Below are positions 23,833 to 34,049 of a DNA stretch of 64,000 nt, piece by piece (the stretch's first letter is position 1; each line of letters begins with the position of its first letter). Source of the DNA: Methylotenera sp. (GTDB lineage Bacteria; Pseudomonadota; Gammaproteobacteria; Burkholderiales; Methylophilaceae). Under the pieces are notes generated by a model. That model made no database searches, was not told where the DNA came from, and saw only the letters and a list, made by a program, of their open reading frames with translations. A program made the position numbers and the translations under genes. The stretch is from positions 53,484 to 117,483 of the forward strand of contig PERG01000005.1 in assembly GCA_002928535.1 (NCBI GenBank), in the 5' to 3' direction.

Positions 23833-25419
23833 ATGCTAAAAAAATACTCAGTGCTCTCACACCCCTTCAAGTGGCTCGGCTACTTAGTTATCAGCGCCTC
23901 TTTAATGCTGTCCTCCTGCGGCACTAATCCAGTCACCAAAAAACGTGAATTTCAGGTCGTATCCGAATCGCAGGAAATTGCAATCGGTACGCAAAACTAT
24001 GGACCGGCACGCCAATCGCAAGGTGGTGATTACACTATTGACCCGGAACTCACAGCTTATGTACAAAGTATTGGCAATAAGTTGGCCGCCGTTTCAGACC
24101 GTAAATTGCCTTATGAATTTGTCGTCATTAACGACTCTATCCCGAATGCCTGGGCCATGCCTGGTGGAAAAATCGCTTTTAACCGCGGACTACTATATGA
24201 GCTTAAAAATGAAGCGGAATTAGCGGCAGTTATGGGACATGAAATGGTGCATGCAGCAGCCCGGCATGGTGCAAAAAATATGGAGCGTGGCGTGCTCATG
24301 CAGGGCGCGATGATCGCCGTCGGCATGGCAACACAAGATAATAATTATTCAAACCTCATCGTGGGTGGCGCTCAACTAGGCGCACAACTGGCCACCAGTA
24401 AATATGGTCGTGATGCGGAAAGTGAAGCGGATTTATACGGCATGCAATATATGAAAAAAGCCGGTTATGATCCCACCGCCGCTGTAACGCTCCAAGAAAC
24501 ATTTGTGCGCCTCAGTGCCAATAAACAAAGTAACTTTATCGAAGGCTTGTTTGCCAGCCATCCACCTTCTGCCGCGCGCGTGGCAGCCAATCGGGCCAAT
24601 TTAGCAAAAATTGGTGCTGGTGGAGAGTTAGGCGCTGAGACCTATGCAAAAAAAGTTGCAAAGCTTAAGTCGACTAAAGCGGCTTATATGGCTTATGACG
24701 AAGGCGTTAAAGCCTTAACAGAAAAAAATACGGAGAAAGCCACTACCCTGGCTAAGCAAGCCATTGCTGGTGAACCACGTGAAGCACGTTTCCAGGAGTT
24801 GCTAGGTGATATTGCCATGTCTCAGAAAAAACCCGCAGAAGCGCTTAAATTCTATGACAAGGCCATTGCCTTGCAGCCCGATTATTTTAAACCGCATGTC
24901 CAAAGTGGCATTGCCTTGTTTAATCTAGATCGCAAAGCCGAAGCAGAAAAATCACTGCTACAGGCCAATAAATTATTACCTACTGCACCCGGGCATTACC
25001 TATTAGGCAAAATTGCAGAAGACCGTGGCGACCTGAATAGTGCATTGAAAAATTACCAAGTCGCAGCCAGCTCAAATTCTGAGATTGGCAAACAATCTAC
25101 GGCCGATTTTGTAAGGCTAGATCTGCCGCAACATCCTGAGAAGTATTTGAAATCTGGCGTACTAGCTGATGGCGCTGGCAATCTTTTCGCCGTCGTAGAA
25201 AACCCAACGCCGGTCACTGTGAGACGCGTGCAGCTACGCGTGATCCAGTATGACCCCAGAACCGGGCGCGCCGTTGGCCAAAGCCAGCCCATGATGGTGA
25301 ATACCACCATTGCTCAAAACCAGCGTGCGCAAGTCGCTGTGAGCGGCGTGCGTGTTAAAACGCAACAGGAGTTACAACTTTACAAAGTGGTGGTGGAAGG
25401 CGCTGAATTAGTAAGGTAG
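23833..25419 (+). CDS. M48 family metalloprotease with TPR repeats (BepA-like lipoprotein)
   Basis: Lipobox MLSSCGTNP; zinc motif VMGHEMVHAAARHG; C-terminal TPRs; ATG at 23833 preferred. Confidence 0.88.
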   Translation: MLKKYSVLSHPFKWLGYLVISASLMLSSCGTNPVTKKREFQVVSESQEIAIGTQNYGPARQSQGGDYTIDPELTAYVQSIGNKLAAVSDRKLPYEFVVINDSIPNAWAMPGGKIAFNRGLLYELKNEAELAAVMGHEMVHAAARHGAKNMERGVLMQGAMIAVGMATQDNNYSNLIVGGAQLGAQLATSKYGRDAESEADLYGMQYMKKAGYDPTAAVTLQETFVRLSANKQSNFIEGLFASHPPSAARVAANRANLAKIGAGGELGAETYAKKVAKLKSTKAAYMAYDEGVKALTEKNTEKATTLAKQAIAGEPREARFQELLGDIAMSQKKPAEALKFYDKAIALQPDYFKPHVQSGIALFNLDRKAEAEKSLLQANKLLPTAPGHYLLGKIAEDRGDLNSALKNYQVAASSNSEIGKQSTADFVRLDLPQHPEKYLKSGVLADGAGNLFAVVENPTPVTVRRVQLRVIQYDPRTGRAVGQSQPMMVNTTIAQNQRAQVAVSGVRVKTQQELQLYKVVVEGAELVR

Positions 25420-25440
25420 CAAAGCGCTATATATTTGTGG

Positions 25441-26085
25441 CTAAATATTAACCAAGGGCGCTTGCTGATATCGCACCACGCTTAAACAAGGCGCATCGAT
25501 AAGCTGCTGCAAGGTTTCAAGATTTTCCTCAAACATAGCCATGTCAGGATCTATCTGATTTGCCACCCAGCCCGCCAACTGCAAGCCTCGCGCTCTAATA
25601 GCTTCTACTGTCAACAATGTATGGTTGATACAACCCAGCCGCATGCCAACCACTAAAATCAACGGTACATCCAGCCTAATAGCCAAATCGGCTAGGGTTT
25701 CATTTTGATTAAGTGGCACCAGGAAACCACCCGCGCCTTCTACAATCACGACATCAGCACTAGCGCTTAATTGTTGATAAGCGGCAAGAATCACTTGGAT
25801 ATCTATTGTCACTCCAGCCTGTTTGGCCGCAATATGCGGTGCGATTGCGGGAGTAAAGCGGTACGGATTGACTAGCGCTAAAGGCGCAACCACATTGCTG
25901 GCTTGCGTGAGTGCCGTGACGTCATCATTGATCAAGTGACCATCCACCTCATCACAGCCAGAAGCGACTGGTTTCATGCCTACTGTTTTTGAGCCACAGC
26001 TAATAAAATGTTTAATCAAGGCGCTGGCAATCAGGGTTTTTCCCACCCCCGTGTCAGTGCCAACGACAAAATAAGTCTGGGTCAT
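25441..26085 (-). CDS. bioD: Dethiobiotin synthetase BioD
   Basis: YFVVGTDTGVGKTLIASALI; VEGAGGFLVPL. Confidence 0.94.
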   Translation of the reverse strand: MTQTYFVVGTDTGVGKTLIASALIKHFISCGSKTVGMKPVASGCDEVDGHLINDDVTALTQASNVVAPLALVNPYRFTPAIAPHIAAKQAGVTIDIQVILAAYQQLSASADVVIVEGAGGFLVPLNQNETLADLAIRLDVPLILVVGMRLGCINHTLLTVEAIRARGLQLAGWVANQIDPDMAMFEENLETLQQLIDAPCLSVVRYQQAPLVNI

Positions 26086-26990
26086 GATTGCTTGCGAGGA
26101 CGGAATGCTATGGGCGATACATCCATTCCTAAGTTGGGCTTGTCTGCCCCTCGCCAGGCATGGCCGTATACCACTTCAAAAGTGGCAGGTAATTTACCGT
26201 TAGCGCGGAATTGTTCGTAAGCGGCTTCCAGCTTTTGCAGAAATCCCCGTCCGAGTAAGCCACGCGCACGGCCATCAGTAGCATTATGTGCACCGATGCT
26301 TTTAAGATCGCGCATGACGCTTTTAACATCATCATAGGTCAATGTGTAGCGCTCCACATCCAGGACTGGTGCATTGAAGCCAGCACGGATTAAAGCGTCG
26401 CCAATATCATGCATATCTATAAAGCGATTGACACTGGTACGAGCGTTTTGAGTTGGCTCATGAGTTGCACTATGAGTTGCTGTCCTGAGTTCACGCAGCG
26501 TGTCTGGCCCAAAGGTACTGAACATGAGCAGGCCTTCGGGTTGCAGCACGCGGTGAAACTCTTGAAAGGCTAAATCGAGGTCGTTACACCACTGAATTGC
26601 GAGATTGGACCATACAAGCCCGGTACTTGCATTCGCCAATGGCAATGCTTCGATATCGCCGCAAAGTACATGATGTTTTGAAGAGGTGAACCAATTTTTG
26701 AGGGATTGTATGATGTCAGTCTTACGCGTTTGCTGCAGCATCTCGTAGGCAAAATCCAGGGAAACCACTTGCGTCTGCTTAAATCTTTTCTGCAAAGCAT
26801 GACTAGCCAAACCAGTACCACAGCCCGCGTCTAATATAGTGCCCGGCTGAATTTTGACTAAATCCAAACGACTTAACATCTCTTCACGCACCAGCTTTTG
26901 TACGATGGCGGCCGCATCGTATGACTTCGCTGCGCGGCTGAACGATTTGCGTACCCGGGCTTTATCGATGTGGTAAAGATCACCCATCAC
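26082..26990 (-). CDS. bioC: Malonyl-ACP O-methyltransferase BioC
   Basis: VRKSFSRAAKSYDAAAIVQ; ILDAGCGTG; VWSNLAIQWCNDL. Confidence 0.94.
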   Translation of the reverse strand: MMGDLYHIDKARVRKSFSRAAKSYDAAAIVQKLVREEMLSRLDLVKIQPGTILDAGCGTGLASHALQKRFKQTQVVSLDFAYEMLQQTRKTDIIQSLKNWFTSSKHHVLCGDIEALPLANASTGLVWSNLAIQWCNDLDLAFQEFHRVLQPEGLLMFSTFGPDTLRELRTATHSATHEPTQNARTSVNRFIDMHDIGDALIRAGFNAPVLDVERYTLTYDDVKSVMRDLKSIGAHNATDGRARGLLGRGFLQKLEAAYEQFRANGKLPATFEVVYGHAWRGADKPNLGMDVSPIAFRPRKQS

Positions 26991-27781
26991 GATGTGCTGG
27001 CCGGCTCTAAGAACTGGATGAGTGCCTCAACAAATTGTTCCTGATGTGACAGGAAAGGTGCATGCGAAGCACCCGCTATTACGCGTAAATAACCCATAGG
27101 TAGATTTTGCATCATCCAGTGAGCGGCTTGCACTGGTGCTAACGTATCGCGATCACCGTGAATCAGTAAGGTGGGCTTGCGCAATCTATCCACTTCATTA
27201 CGCAGGTCGGTATCCAACAGGATATTCAATGCCCTGTGCAAAGTTTGCGAGGTCGGCACTGGCCTTTCAGCGAATTTCTTACGCAACAGCTTTACCGTGG
27301 CACGCGCATCTTTGGCACCCATGCATTGCAGCGTCAAGAACTGTGTCATGGTGTTGTGATAATCTGCATCTACATTTTCTGCGAAGTTCCGGAAAACATC
27401 GGGGGCAATACCTGCATCCCAATCATGTTTATTTACAAAATTGGGCGTAGTGCTCATGAGCACCAAGCGCCTTACTAAATCTGGCTTGTCCAAAGCAATA
27501 CGCATTGCGACCAATCCACCTAATGACCAGCCAACAATATCCGCATTGGCGGGCAGCATCTCGGAGATTTTGTCTGCCAGAATATGCAGATGATAGGGCT
27601 CAGTGGGTCGGCTTAAACCCATGCCAGGCAGATCCACCAAATGTAAGGTGAAGTGTTTGCTGAGTCGCTTGATGACAGGATGCCAGACTGCGCTATGCAT
27701 GCCCCAACCATGTAAAAACACAAGATTGGGTCCGGCACCGATGGACTCTATATAAATATTCGCTGGTATGACACTAATCAT
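26987..27781 (-). CDS. bioH: Pimeloyl-ACP methyl ester carboxylesterase BioH
   Basis: LVFLHGWGMHSAVWHPV; VGWSLGGLVAMRIAL alpha/beta hydrolase; embedded in bio operon. Confidence 0.93.
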   Translation of the reverse strand: MISVIPANIYIESIGAGPNLVFLHGWGMHSAVWHPVIKRLSKHFTLHLVDLPGMGLSRPTEPYHLHILADKISEMLPANADIVGWSLGGLVAMRIALDKPDLVRRLVLMSTTPNFVNKHDWDAGIAPDVFRNFAENVDADYHNTMTQFLTLQCMGAKDARATVKLLRKKFAERPVPTSQTLHRALNILLDTDLRNEVDRLRKPTLLIHGDRDTLAPVQAAHWMMQNLPMGYLRVIAGASHAPFLSHQEQFVEALIQFLEPASTS

Positions 27782-28935
27782 AATATTGCTTCCGCTTCAT
27801 GAAGTGCTGCGACTAATTTTTTAACGTCGTCTTCTGTATGCGCGGCAGATAGAGAAATGCGTAAACGCCCAGTGCCGGCGGGCACTGTAGGCGGACGTAT
27901 GGCCGGTACTAAAATACCTTTGCCTTGTAAATATTCACTTAATGCCAGTACTTCATGGTTACCGCCTATTACTAGAGGTTGTACTGCGGTGTCGGAAGGT
28001 AAAAGCTGCCACCTTTTTGTATTCAACGTGCTTTTGAGTAGTGCGATGAGCTTTTGCAAATGCGTACGTAAATCATCCCCTGCCTCAATCAAGCGCACAG
28101 ATTCAGTCAGCGTGGCCGATAATGCTGGCGGCGCCGGTGTGGAGTACACATAGCTGTTGGCCTTCTGGATCAGGTAGTCAATCACTACCTGTTCGCCGGC
28201 TACAAAAGCGCCAGCTACACCTGCTGCCTTACCCAGAGTGGCCATCATGATAATCCGGGGGGATTTAAGTTTGAAATGGCTCAAGCTGCCTTTGCCATGT
28301 TCACCTAACACGCCGAAGCCATGGGCATCGTCAATATAAAGATAGGCATCGTATTTTTCGCATAACGCCAAATATTCAGGCAAAGGCGCGATGTCACCAT
28401 CCATGCTGAAGACCGCATCGGCAGCGATCAACTTATGTGTTGCCGTGCTTTCTGTTAATAATTTTTCCAACGCTGCAACATCGTTATGCGGGAAGCGGTG
28501 AAAAGCGGCACGTGAGAGATATGCGCCTTCATTTAGACAGGCATGGTTCAGCTTGTCGGCAAAAATGGCATCATGGCGATCCATGAGTGCGCCGATGACG
28601 CCGATATTGGCCATGTAGCCCGTAGAAAAAAGCAAAGCTGCGGGTAATTCTACGAATTTTGCCAATTGTTTTTCAAGTTCGTCGTGGTAACGGTGATGCC
28701 CGGTAATGAGGTTAGAAGCACCACTCCCTACGCCGGATTCGCCAGCGGCCTTTTGCATGGCGGCAATGAGTTCAGGGCGATTAGCCAAGCCCAAATAATC
28801 GTTACTGCAAAACGATAAAAAATGTTGATCGTTTGCGACTATATGCTCAGCCTGCGGCGAGTCTAACAAACGGCGCTGGCGTAGCAAACCTTCAGCTGCG
28901 CGTTTTTCCAACTCTTTATGTAAGGTCGTTAGCAT
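27778..28935 (-). CDS. bioF: 8-amino-7-oxononanoate synthase BioF
   Basis: FCSNDYLGLANRPEL; DDAHGFGVLGEHGKG; PLP aminotransferase fold. Confidence 0.95.
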   Translation of the reverse strand: MLTTLHKELEKRAAEGLLRQRRLLDSPQAEHIVANDQHFLSFCSNDYLGLANRPELIAAMQKAAGESGVGSGASNLITGHHRYHDELEKQLAKFVELPAALLFSTGYMANIGVIGALMDRHDAIFADKLNHACLNEGAYLSRAAFHRFPHNDVAALEKLLTESTATHKLIAADAVFSMDGDIAPLPEYLALCEKYDAYLYIDDAHGFGVLGEHGKGSLSHFKLKSPRIIMMATLGKAAGVAGAFVAGEQVVIDYLIQKANSYVYSTPAPPALSATLTESVRLIEAGDDLRTHLQKLIALLKSTLNTKRWQLLPSDTAVQPLVIGGNHEVLALSEYLQGKGILVPAIRPPTVPAGTGRLRISLSAAHTEDDVKKLVAALHEAEAIL

Positions 28936-28950
28936 ATTGCGTTAGGTAAA

Positions 28951-29060
28951 ATTAGAGTTCGCAGATGGGCAAGGCGGCGACAAACAAACGACGAAGACAG
29001 TACCCAAGTACAGCAAGAAATAGGTACGGCTAGAAGTAAGTGCGAAAGCCAATTAAGCAT
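28951..29060. repeat. Candidate dispersed intergenic repeat element, copy A (bioF/bioB gap)
   Basis: Non-coding; core CGAAGACAGTACCCAAGTACAGCAAG resembles the reverse complement of copy B at 53281-53380. Confidence 0.45.
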
Positions 29061-29078
29061 CTTCAATGAAAAGGAATC

Positions 29079-30092
29079 TTATATTTTATTAATGCCTAAT
29101 TTGGCAAACAGCTTTTTATCAGTTTCCGCTTCAGGATTTCCGGTCGTTAACAATTTTTCGCCGTAGAAAATACTATTCGCTCCCGCAATAAAACATAAGG
29201 CTTGTATGCCTTCATGCATACTTTGGCGACCGGCAGATAAGCGCACAAAACTTTGCGGCATGGTAATGCGCGCAGCAGCGATGGTTCGGACGAACTCGAT
29301 AGGGTCCAACTCATCCGTTCCGTGCAAAGGCGTACCTTCAACTTGCGTTAGCAAGTTAATTGGCACACTTTCCGGTGGACGCTCCATATTGGCTAATTGC
29401 GCAAGTAAGCCGGCGCGCTGATTACGTGATTCACCCATGCCAATAATGCCGCCACAACAGACATTAATATCAACACTGCGTACACGATCTAATGTTTCCA
29501 GACGATCCTGATAGGTGCGGGTCGTAATGACATCTCCATAAAACTCCGGCGCGGTGTCCAAGTTATGGTTGTAATAATCCAAACCAGCTTCTTTTAACTG
29601 TTCGGCCTGACCATCTTTAAGCATGCCTAAAGTAGCACAGGTTTCTAAGCCCATTGCTTTCACTTCCGCGATCATTTTGAGTACAGGTTCTAAATCGCGT
29701 TGTTTCGGGCCGCGCCAAGCTGCGCCCATACAGAACCGGCTCGCGCCGTTGTTTTTGGCTTCCTGTGCCGCAGCCAACACATCATCCAGCTTCATCAACG
29801 GCTCAGCCTCAACATCCGTGTGATAGCGCGCGGCTTGCGGACAGTAGCCGCAATCTTCGGAGCAGCCACCCGTTTTAATTGAGAGTAGCGTACTCACCTG
29901 CACTGCATTGGGATCAAAATTCGCGCGATGCACGGTTTGCGCCTGGTGCATCAAGTCGCTGAATGGCAACTCGAATAATGCAACGATCTCATCTACACTC
30001 CAGCGGTTAACCGTAGCTGAATCACAGCTTTTATTGAGGCTCGCTTTGAGATTTTCCGTGCTGATGATAGATTCATGTGTAGATTCAAGCAT
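29079..30092 (-). CDS. bioB: Biotin synthase BioB
   Basis: Radical SAM motif [51 protein letters not shown]. Confidence 0.97.
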   Translation of the reverse strand: MLESTHESIISTENLKASLNKSCDSATVNRWSVDEIVALFELPFSDLMHQAQTVHRANFDPNAVQVSTLLSIKTGGCSEDCGYCPQAARYHTDVEAEPLMKLDDVLAAAQEAKNNGASRFCMGAAWRGPKQRDLEPVLKMIAEVKAMGLETCATLGMLKDGQAEQLKEAGLDYYNHNLDTAPEFYGDVITTRTYQDRLETLDRVRSVDINVCCGGIIGMGESRNQRAGLLAQLANMERPPESVPINLLTQVEGTPLHGTDELDPIEFVRTIAAARITMPQSFVRLSAGRQSMHEGIQALCFIAGANSIFYGEKLLTTGNPEAETDKKLFAKLGINKI

Positions 30093-30106
30093 TTATCGGG
30101 TTCCTT

Positions 30107-30136
30107 TTTTAGATACATAGATTTTAGACACATAGA
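30107..30136 (-). repeat. 15-bp tandem repeat in bioB 5' region
   Basis: TTTTAGATACATAGA TTTTAGACACATAGA, one mismatch. Confidence 0.75.
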
Positions 30137-30139
30137 CGC

Positions 30140-30202
30140 GTTAACATATGTATTAACTTGATTTATATAGGGATTATACCTTGTCAACTAAAACCATCAC
30201 AA
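30140..30202 (-). promoter_or_regulatory. Putative bioB promoter (TTGTGA-N18-TATAAT, reverse strand) with operator-like palindrome GTTAATACATATGTTAAC
   Basis: Reverse strand -35 at 30197-30202, -10 at 30173-30178; near-palindrome at 30140-30157. Confidence 0.5.
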
Positions 30203-30232
30203 GCATTAAACATTAGATTAAATTTTAATCAT

Positions 30233-30913
30233 ATGTTTTTCAGTGCCTTCTTTAAACCTCATTGTCTGTTATGCGCTGACTATCAAGGCGGCCAATTAGG
30301 CTTATGCGAACCATGCGCAACCAGCTTGCCTTGGCATCAAGCAACGCAATGCCCGCAATGTGCGTTAATGTCGGATGGTGGCTTATGCGGGAGCTGCATC
30401 AATTCAGCTCCTGATTTCGATGCCACTCATGCACTATTCACTTACGCTTACCCTATCGATAGCCTGCTGCAACAATACAAATATAACGAGATGCTGCATT
30501 TAGCCGATGTGTTTGCCAAACTATTTTATGACCAAAATGCCGCTAAGCTCAGTCGTAAAATCGACCTAATTCTGCCAATGCCTATGCATGCGCAGCGCTT
30601 GCGCGAAAGAGGTTTTAACCAGGCCCTAGAATTTGCGCGATGTTTAGCTAAAAGACTGCAATTGCCTATTGATTACCAATCTTGCCAACGCGTTAAACTG
30701 ACGCCACCACAAGCAGGTCTGCCATTGAAAGATCGCATTAAAAATGTACGCGGCGTGTTTGAATGTAAAAAACCCCTGCAGGGTTTAAATGTTGCGATTA
30801 TCGACGATGTGATGACCACGGGCGCCAGTCTCAATGAATTAGCCAAAACGTTGAAAAAAGCCGGTGCCGCGCGGGTAGAATGTTGGGTAATTGCAAGAAC
30901 ATTACCTAAGTAA
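30233..30913 (+). CDS. comF: ComF family protein / phosphoribosyltransferase (ATG at 30233 preferred over 30158)
   Basis: N-terminal CxxC zinc-finger cysteines (CLLC...CEPC...CPQC...CGSC); PRPP motif VAIIDDVMTTGASL. Confidence 0.9.
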   Translation: MFFSAFFKPHCLLCADYQGGQLGLCEPCATSLPWHQATQCPQCALMSDGGLCGSCINSAPDFDATHALFTYAYPIDSLLQQYKYNEMLHLADVFAKLFYDQNAAKLSRKIDLILPMPMHAQRLRERGFNQALEFARCLAKRLQLPIDYQSCQRVKLTPPQAGLPLKDRIKNVRGVFECKKPLQGLNVAIIDDVMTTGASLNELAKTLKKAGAARVECWVIARTLPK

Positions 30914-30989
30914 ATTTACTCGAAACACTTTTTACTGAGGTGTCATTGATCCATGCCAAATAAATCAGCCGCTAAAAATTTTAAACTTA

Positions 30990-31727
30990 CTAGACCACTT
31001 CTACCGTAAGTGGAAGCAATCGGTTGCTTTCCTTTTTGACTACGCCGTAGCATTCGCAAGAACGTTTCTCAACGCCCAACCGGTCAAGCACTGTGATCTC
31101 ACCATCGTTGTAGTGAATTAAGCCTGCTTTAACTAACACGTTGGTGGCCTTCACAACCTGCGCGTGGTCGAGGCCAAGCATATTACCGATCAGTTTTCCC
31201 GTCATGCTAATACGCTCTGAAGGCAAGCGATCCAGACTTAATAACATCCAGCGGCACAGTTGCTGATCTATCGGGTGATGCCGATTACATGCTGCGGTTT
31301 GTACCATTTGCGTGATTAATGCCGAGGCAAACATCAATAATAGACGGCTTAATGCGCCCCCTTTATAGAACTCATCTTTGAGTACTTGTGCTTTCAGGCG
31401 ATACGCATAACCGGCATTTTGCACCACCGCGCGGCTCATGGATGATTCTCCTCCCATGAATAACGCAATGCCAATCACACCTTCGTTCCCCACTATGGCA
31501 ATTTCTGCTGACTCGCCATTTTTCATAACATAAAGCAGGGAAACTACGCAGTCAATCGGAAAATAAGCATGACTCATCGTTTCACCGGACTCATGCAAGA
31601 CCTGGCCTAGCGCTAGGGGAACCAACTCGAGATCTTTGGTCAACCGCTCACAATCGGCAACGGGCAATGCTGCCAGAAGCGCATTTTGCTGGGGCCGATG
31701 CAAATCTGCCGGGGAAATATCTTTCAT
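30990..31727 (-). CDS. Crp/Fnr family transcriptional regulator
   Basis: cNMP-binding-like N-terminus (LGQVLHESGETMSHAYFPIDCVVSLL), C-terminal HTH (GNMLGLDHAQVVKATNVLVKAGLI). Confidence 0.85.
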   Translation of the reverse strand: MKDISPADLHRPQQNALLAALPVADCERLTKDLELVPLALGQVLHESGETMSHAYFPIDCVVSLLYVMKNGESAEIAIVGNEGVIGIALFMGGESSMSRAVVQNAGYAYRLKAQVLKDEFYKGGALSRLLLMFASALITQMVQTAACNRHHPIDQQLCRWMLLSLDRLPSERISMTGKLIGNMLGLDHAQVVKATNVLVKAGLIHYNDGEITVLDRLGVEKRSCECYGVVKKESNRLLPLTVEVV

Positions 31728-31938
31728 TTCAAGTGCCTATCACATAGTTGTTTGGAGATTCTTTTTTGACAGGGTTGACGTATTTTAGTGCGTAGTAAAA
31801 CCAGGAGACGTGATTCCATGCCAAAGCCGCAAAGACCTTATCCTGTAATATCCATGCAAATAAATTGCATTTATTCACACGCGAAGACAGCCTGGATGAC
31901 ATGGTAAAATGACGCCTACGAAACTCAACAGAATCTAA

Positions 31939-32403
31939 ATGTTTACCATCGTTTTATTCGAGCCGGAAATCCCTCCAAACACCGGCAACATCATTCGGCT
32001 ATGCGCCAACACGGGCGCAGAGCTTCATCTGGTAAAACCTTTAGGATTTACACTTGAAGACAAGCAACTTAAACGTGCCGGTTTGGATTACCACGAGTTT
32101 GCGAGTTTAAAAGTGCATGAGAATTGGACAGACTGCAAAGCTGCATTGGCTGGTAAGCGCTTATTTGCTATCACAACCAAAGGCAGCACGCGGCATAGCG
32201 AAATCACTTTCAAAGCCGGAGATGTATTTGTATTTGGCCCGGAAACAAGAGGATTGTCGGAAGAAATTCGTGCGGAATTTATGCCTGAGCACCGGGTACG
32301 ATTACCCATGTTACCCAATAGCCGCAGTTTAAATTTATCTAACTCTGCCGCTGTATTGCTCTACGAGGCGTGGCGGCAACTCGGCTTTGAAGGTGGGATT
32401 TGA
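31939..32403 (+). CDS. trmL: tRNA (cytidine(34)-2'-O)-methyltransferase TrmL (SPOUT)
   Basis: [66 protein letters not shown]. Confidence 0.95.
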   Translation: MFTIVLFEPEIPPNTGNIIRLCANTGAELHLVKPLGFTLEDKQLKRAGLDYHEFASLKVHENWTDCKAALAGKRLFAITTKGSTRHSEITFKAGDVFVFGPETRGLSEEIRAEFMPEHRVRLPMLPNSRSLNLSNSAAVLLYEAWRQLGFEGGI

Positions 32404-32561
32404 CTGGCTTAGAAATCATATTTAACGCTAGTTTCTAAGTCAGATTAGGCACGCAACAAAAACAATGCCGCGACATACTTTTGTGTGTAAGAAATTATTT
32501 GTGAAGCGCAAGTACACTTGGCAACGAAACTTGGTATGGCAACAAAACTAGCATTTATTAG

Positions 32562-33572
32562 CTAATTAATACTTTCAGCTTTTTGCTCGCGGCCTAGAAG
32601 ATCCATCACCGCCTCTTTCGCGCCCTTACCGGCTGAAATGACCTGATTGACCTGATAAGTAATCGGCATATCCACGCCCAATTTAGCAGCACGGCGAATG
32701 ACTTCCGCTGTGGTATTGACGCCTTCAGCCACATGGCCTAAACCATGCAGAATATCTGCCAACGATTTGCCACTTGCGAGTTGTAGACCCACTTCACGAT
32801 TTCTGGAGTATTGCCCGGTACACGTCAATATCAAGTCGCCGGCGCCAGCCAAGCCCATAAAGGTTTCTGCATTGGCCCCCAGGGCCATGCCAAAGCGCGT
32901 CATTTCGGCCAAGCCACGGGTAATCATGGCCGCACGCGCATTATTACCAAAGCCCATGCCATCACTAATACCTGCCGCAATGGCCATCACGTTTTTTACT
33001 GCGCCACCGACGGATACGCCGATCACATCGGTACAGTGATAGACGCGCAAATTCGCGCCGTGGATCAATAGCGCCGCTTCATTAGAAAACGCTTCGTTGT
33101 TAGCTGCTACTGTAACCGCTGTAGGCAGACCACGTACGAGTTCTGCAGCAAAGCTAGGGCCGGATAAGGCGCCCCATTTATGTTCACTGCCCAACTCTTC
33201 CTGGGCAACTTCATAAGGCAGTTTGGCCGTTTCCGGCTCTAAACCTTTATGTGCCCAGATAATGGGCAATTTGCAATCCAACTTTTTGAGGGCTTGCAAA
33301 ATCGGCCTGAATCCGGCGGTGGGTACTACCGATAAAATCAAATCCGCCCCGTCAATAGCGGTTTTGAGATTGTCTTCTACTTGCAGCCGGCTATTAAACT
33401 TAAAGTCGCCTAGATAAAGCGGGTTAGCACGCGCTTTTCGCATGCCGGACACATGACCGGCATTACGTGCCCATAATGAAACTTCATGGCGTTCGCTGAT
33501 ATTCATTGCTAGGGCAGTGCCCCAAGCACCCGCGCCTAATACGGCAATCTTGCGGCCTGCATTTGTTGCCAT
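32562..33572 (-). CDS. gpsA: Glycerol-3-phosphate dehydrogenase [NAD(P)+] GpsA
   Basis: IAVLGAGAWGTALAMNI; GVSVGGAVKNVMAIAAGISDGMGFGNNARAAMITRGL. Confidence 0.96.
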   Translation of the reverse strand: MATNAGRKIAVLGAGAWGTALAMNISERHEVSLWARNAGHVSGMRKARANPLYLGDFKFNSRLQVEDNLKTAIDGADLILSVVPTAGFRPILQALKKLDCKLPIIWAHKGLEPETAKLPYEVAQEELGSEHKWGALSGPSFAAELVRGLPTAVTVAANNEAFSNEAALLIHGANLRVYHCTDVIGVSVGGAVKNVMAIAAGISDGMGFGNNARAAMITRGLAEMTRFGMALGANAETFMGLAGAGDLILTCTGQYSRNREVGLQLASGKSLADILHGLGHVAEGVNTTAEVIRRAAKLGVDMPITYQVNQVISAGKGAKEAVMDLLGREQKAESIN

Positions 33573-34045
33573 TAACTAAAACCCCAAGTTGAAGAAATTA
33601 AGACATATCCGGTTAAACCGTCACGATGTTTGACTTTAAGCCAACCATTATGCAACTGCTCTTCAGCCACCTCAAGCGCAACATCTTTTTCCAAAGTCGC
33701 TAACACAGGAGAAGCCGCATCTGCAGACTGCCGCAACTCGGCACTATTGGCTGTCACCATCACCATGCGTTTAACAGAAAGATGCTTGGCTTCAATCCAG
33801 TTAATGCTACCCCGCGCGTCACGTACTTTTAACCAGTCGCCCAGATTAACGATGACTTCCACAGGATAGTATTGGCTAAGTAAGCGTACCTTTTTAGCCG
33901 CAGCAGATGGTGCGTCGTATAACACTGCCTTGGGCACTGCGACTGTTTTAAACTCCAGCGCAAAAGCTTGGTTAGTGAGCAGTGACATCATTAGCAGAGT
34001 CAACAACCCTGCAAATGATGAGAACGGCTTAGGGTGGAAACACAT
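33572..34045 (-). CDS. SH3-domain (SH3b) exported protein; start likely 34045 rather than 34102
   Basis: Signal peptide; two bacterial SH3-like repeats (VRDARGSINWIEAKHL; VKHRDGLTGYVLISSTWG). The ORF-track start overlaps secB; internal Met 20 starts after the secB stop. Confidence 0.8.
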   Translation of the reverse strand: MCFHPKPFSSFAGLLTLLMMSLLTNQAFALEFKTVAVPKAVLYDAPSAAAKKVRLLSQYYPVEVIVNLGDWLKVRDARGSINWIEAKHLSVKRMVMVTANSAELRQSADAASPVLATLEKDVALEVAEEQLHNGWLKVKHRDGLTGYVLISSTWGFS

Positions 34046-34049
34046 TAAT

